Origin: Pseudomonas helleri
Lineage (GTDB): Bacteria > Pseudomonadota > Gammaproteobacteria > Pseudomonadales > Pseudomonadaceae
DNA length: 64,000 nt
Assembly (NCBI RefSeq): GCF_001043025.1
Contig: NZ_JYLD01000005.1
Span: forward strand, 310,001-374,000
Direction of reading: 5' to 3'
A program made the translations under genes and the position numbers. This document shows positions 63,084-64,000 of the stretch, piece by piece. Each line of letters begins with the position of its first letter. Positions within the stretch are counted from its first letter, which is position 1. The notes below the pieces were generated by a model. It was not told the origin of the DNA. It did no database searches and was given only the letters and a program-made list of their open reading frames with translations.

Positions 63084-64000
63084 GTTGCCAGCGGTGTTTG
63101 CGCTGATTGACTGCAATAGTTTTTATGCCAGTTGCGAGCGGGTGTTTCGTCCGGACTTGGCCAAGGTGCCGATTGTGGTGCTGAGCAACAACGATGGCTG
63201 CGTGATTGCCCGCAGTTATGACGCCAAGCCGCACATAAAAATGGGTGAGCCGTATTTTCAGATCAAGGATCGGCTGGAAGCATTGGGGATTGTTGCGTTC
63301 TCGTCCAACTATGCGCTGTACGGCGATATGAGTGAGCGGGTGATGAGCCTGATCGAGTCTCAGCTGCCCGCCGTCGAGGTGTACAGCATTGATGAGTGTT
63401 TTGCTGACTTGACCGGTATTACCGACCCCAGCGAGGTGGGGCGCCAGTTGCGCAGCAAAATTGTGCAGTGCACAGGGATCCCGGTAGGGGTGGGTATTGC
63501 CCCGACCAAAACCCTGGCCAAGTTGGCCAACTACACGGCCAAACGGTTGCAGGCGCGTACAGGCGGGGTGGTTAATTTGTGTGGCGAGCGTGAGCGCAGT
63601 TGGGTGCTGCGTAATACGCCGGTGGCTGAAGTGTGGGGCGTGGGCCGGCGCATGACGCTGCATTTGCAAGGCATGGGCATTATGACGGCCATGGATCTGG
63701 CCAGTGCTGACCCATGGATGCTGCGCAAAAAGTTTAGCGTGGTGATGGAGAAAACCGCTCGCGAGCTGGCCGGTACGTCGTGCCTGGAGCTGGATGAGCC
63801 AGATCCGCCCAAGCAAGAGATCTGCTGTAGCCGCATGTTCGGCAAACGCCTGACCGCCATGGCACCTATTAAAGAAGCGGTCGCGACTTATATGATGCGC
63901 GCGTCCGAGAAGCTTCGGGCCCAGCGTTCTTATTGCCGCAAGGTGCGGGTGAGTATTCGTACGGGGATGTTCAACCCCGATGAGGCCAAGTACGCCAATG
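63073..64000 (+). CDS. umuC: UmuC-like Y-family DNA polymerase, cut by window edge
   Basis: The first 309 residues of a Y-family translesion polymerase are present; the C-terminal part lies beyond the window. It has FALIDCNSFYASCERVF with the first catalytic Asp, VVLSNNDGCVIARS, and the catalytic SIDECFADL, followed by the helix-hairpin-helix region (GIAPTKTLAKLANYTAK). It overlaps umuD and is co-transcribed from the LexA-controlled promoter. Confidence 0.95.
   Translation, partial: MAIKLPAVFALIDCNSFYASCERVFRPDLAKVPIVVLSNNDGCVIARSYDAKPHIKMGEPYFQIKDRLEALGIVAFSSNYALYGDMSERVMSLIESQLPAVEVYSIDECFADLTGITDPSEVGRQLRSKIVQCTGIPVGVGIAPTKTLAKLANYTAKRLQARTGGVVNLCGERERSWVLRNTPVAEVWGVGRRMTLHLQGMGIMTAMDLASADPWMLRKKFSVVMEKTARELAGTSCLELDEPDPPKQEICCSRMFGKRLTAMAPIKEAVATYMMRASEKLRAQRSYCRKVRVSIRTGMFNPDEAKYAN

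Overview
The window looks like a chromosomal segment of a Pseudomonas, most likely of the fluorescens lineage. The support is indirect: paired short palindromes of the REP/REPIN type scattered between genes, a fused MrpA/MrpB antiporter subunit, a DpkA-type imine reductase close to the Pseudomonas protein as I remember it, and a LexA-boxed umuDC pair. Most of the window is GC-rich, but about 49-58 kb is clearly AT-rich, as expected for an exchangeable polysaccharide locus. No CRISPR array, rRNA or intact insertion sequence was seen. One tRNA (Cys) is present.

Layout. 0-5.5 kb: a truncated carbon-nitrogen hydrolase, a 2,4-dienoyl-CoA reductase, and a divergent LysR/MFS pair. 5.5-12 kb: a minus-strand unit with a RpiR-type regulator, a polar amino acid ABC transporter and a DadA-like FAD oxidase, divergent from dpkA. 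This reads as a module that imports and oxidises an amino acid and then reduces the cyclic imine. 12-14 kb: an AraC regulator translationally coupled to a membrane GGDEF protein with a degenerate active site. 14.3-21 kb: a phosphate-starvation module. A well-formed Pho box precedes a TonB-dependent receptor, a secreted beta-propeller phytase and a dedicated ExbB-ExbD-TonB set. A DASS/SLC13 transporter follows at 21.2-22.7 kb. 22.8-28.9 kb: a six-gene Mrp-type Na+/H+ antiporter operon. 29-31.3 kb: an EamA transporter divergent from an XRE-cupin regulator, then a lipoprotein. 31.6-33.6 kb: rmlBD. 34-35.1 kb: tRNA-Cys, a ParDE-like pair and a frameshifted scrap of a phage tail gene D. 35.5-40 kb: adhP, an FUSC efflux protein and a PAS-GGDEF diguanylate cyclase.

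40-61.7 kb is an exopolysaccharide/capsule region, almost all on the minus strand. Going with transcription: Wzb phosphatase and Wzc kinase; a terminator and then an RfaH-type ops/JUMPStart element; wecB, wecC (ManNAcA synthesis), Wzx, a GT25 transferase, an acyltransferase, Wzy, a GT4-like transferase, an alpha/alpha-toroid protein and a WecG/TagA transferase; then a Gfc/Yjb set (GfcA-like, Wza-like OPX, GfcB, GfcC, GfcD); two odd winged-helix regulators; and a WcaJ-type initiating transferase. Together these cover precursor supply, initiation, elongation, flipping, polymerisation, length control and export. The window ends with an SOS-controlled umuDC pair, umuC being cut by the window edge.

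The most interesting points are the Pho-boxed phytase/receptor/private-TonB operon, the JUMPStart element with an upstream terminator in the polysaccharide locus, and a palindromic repeat that has become the C-terminal tail of the MFS transporter.
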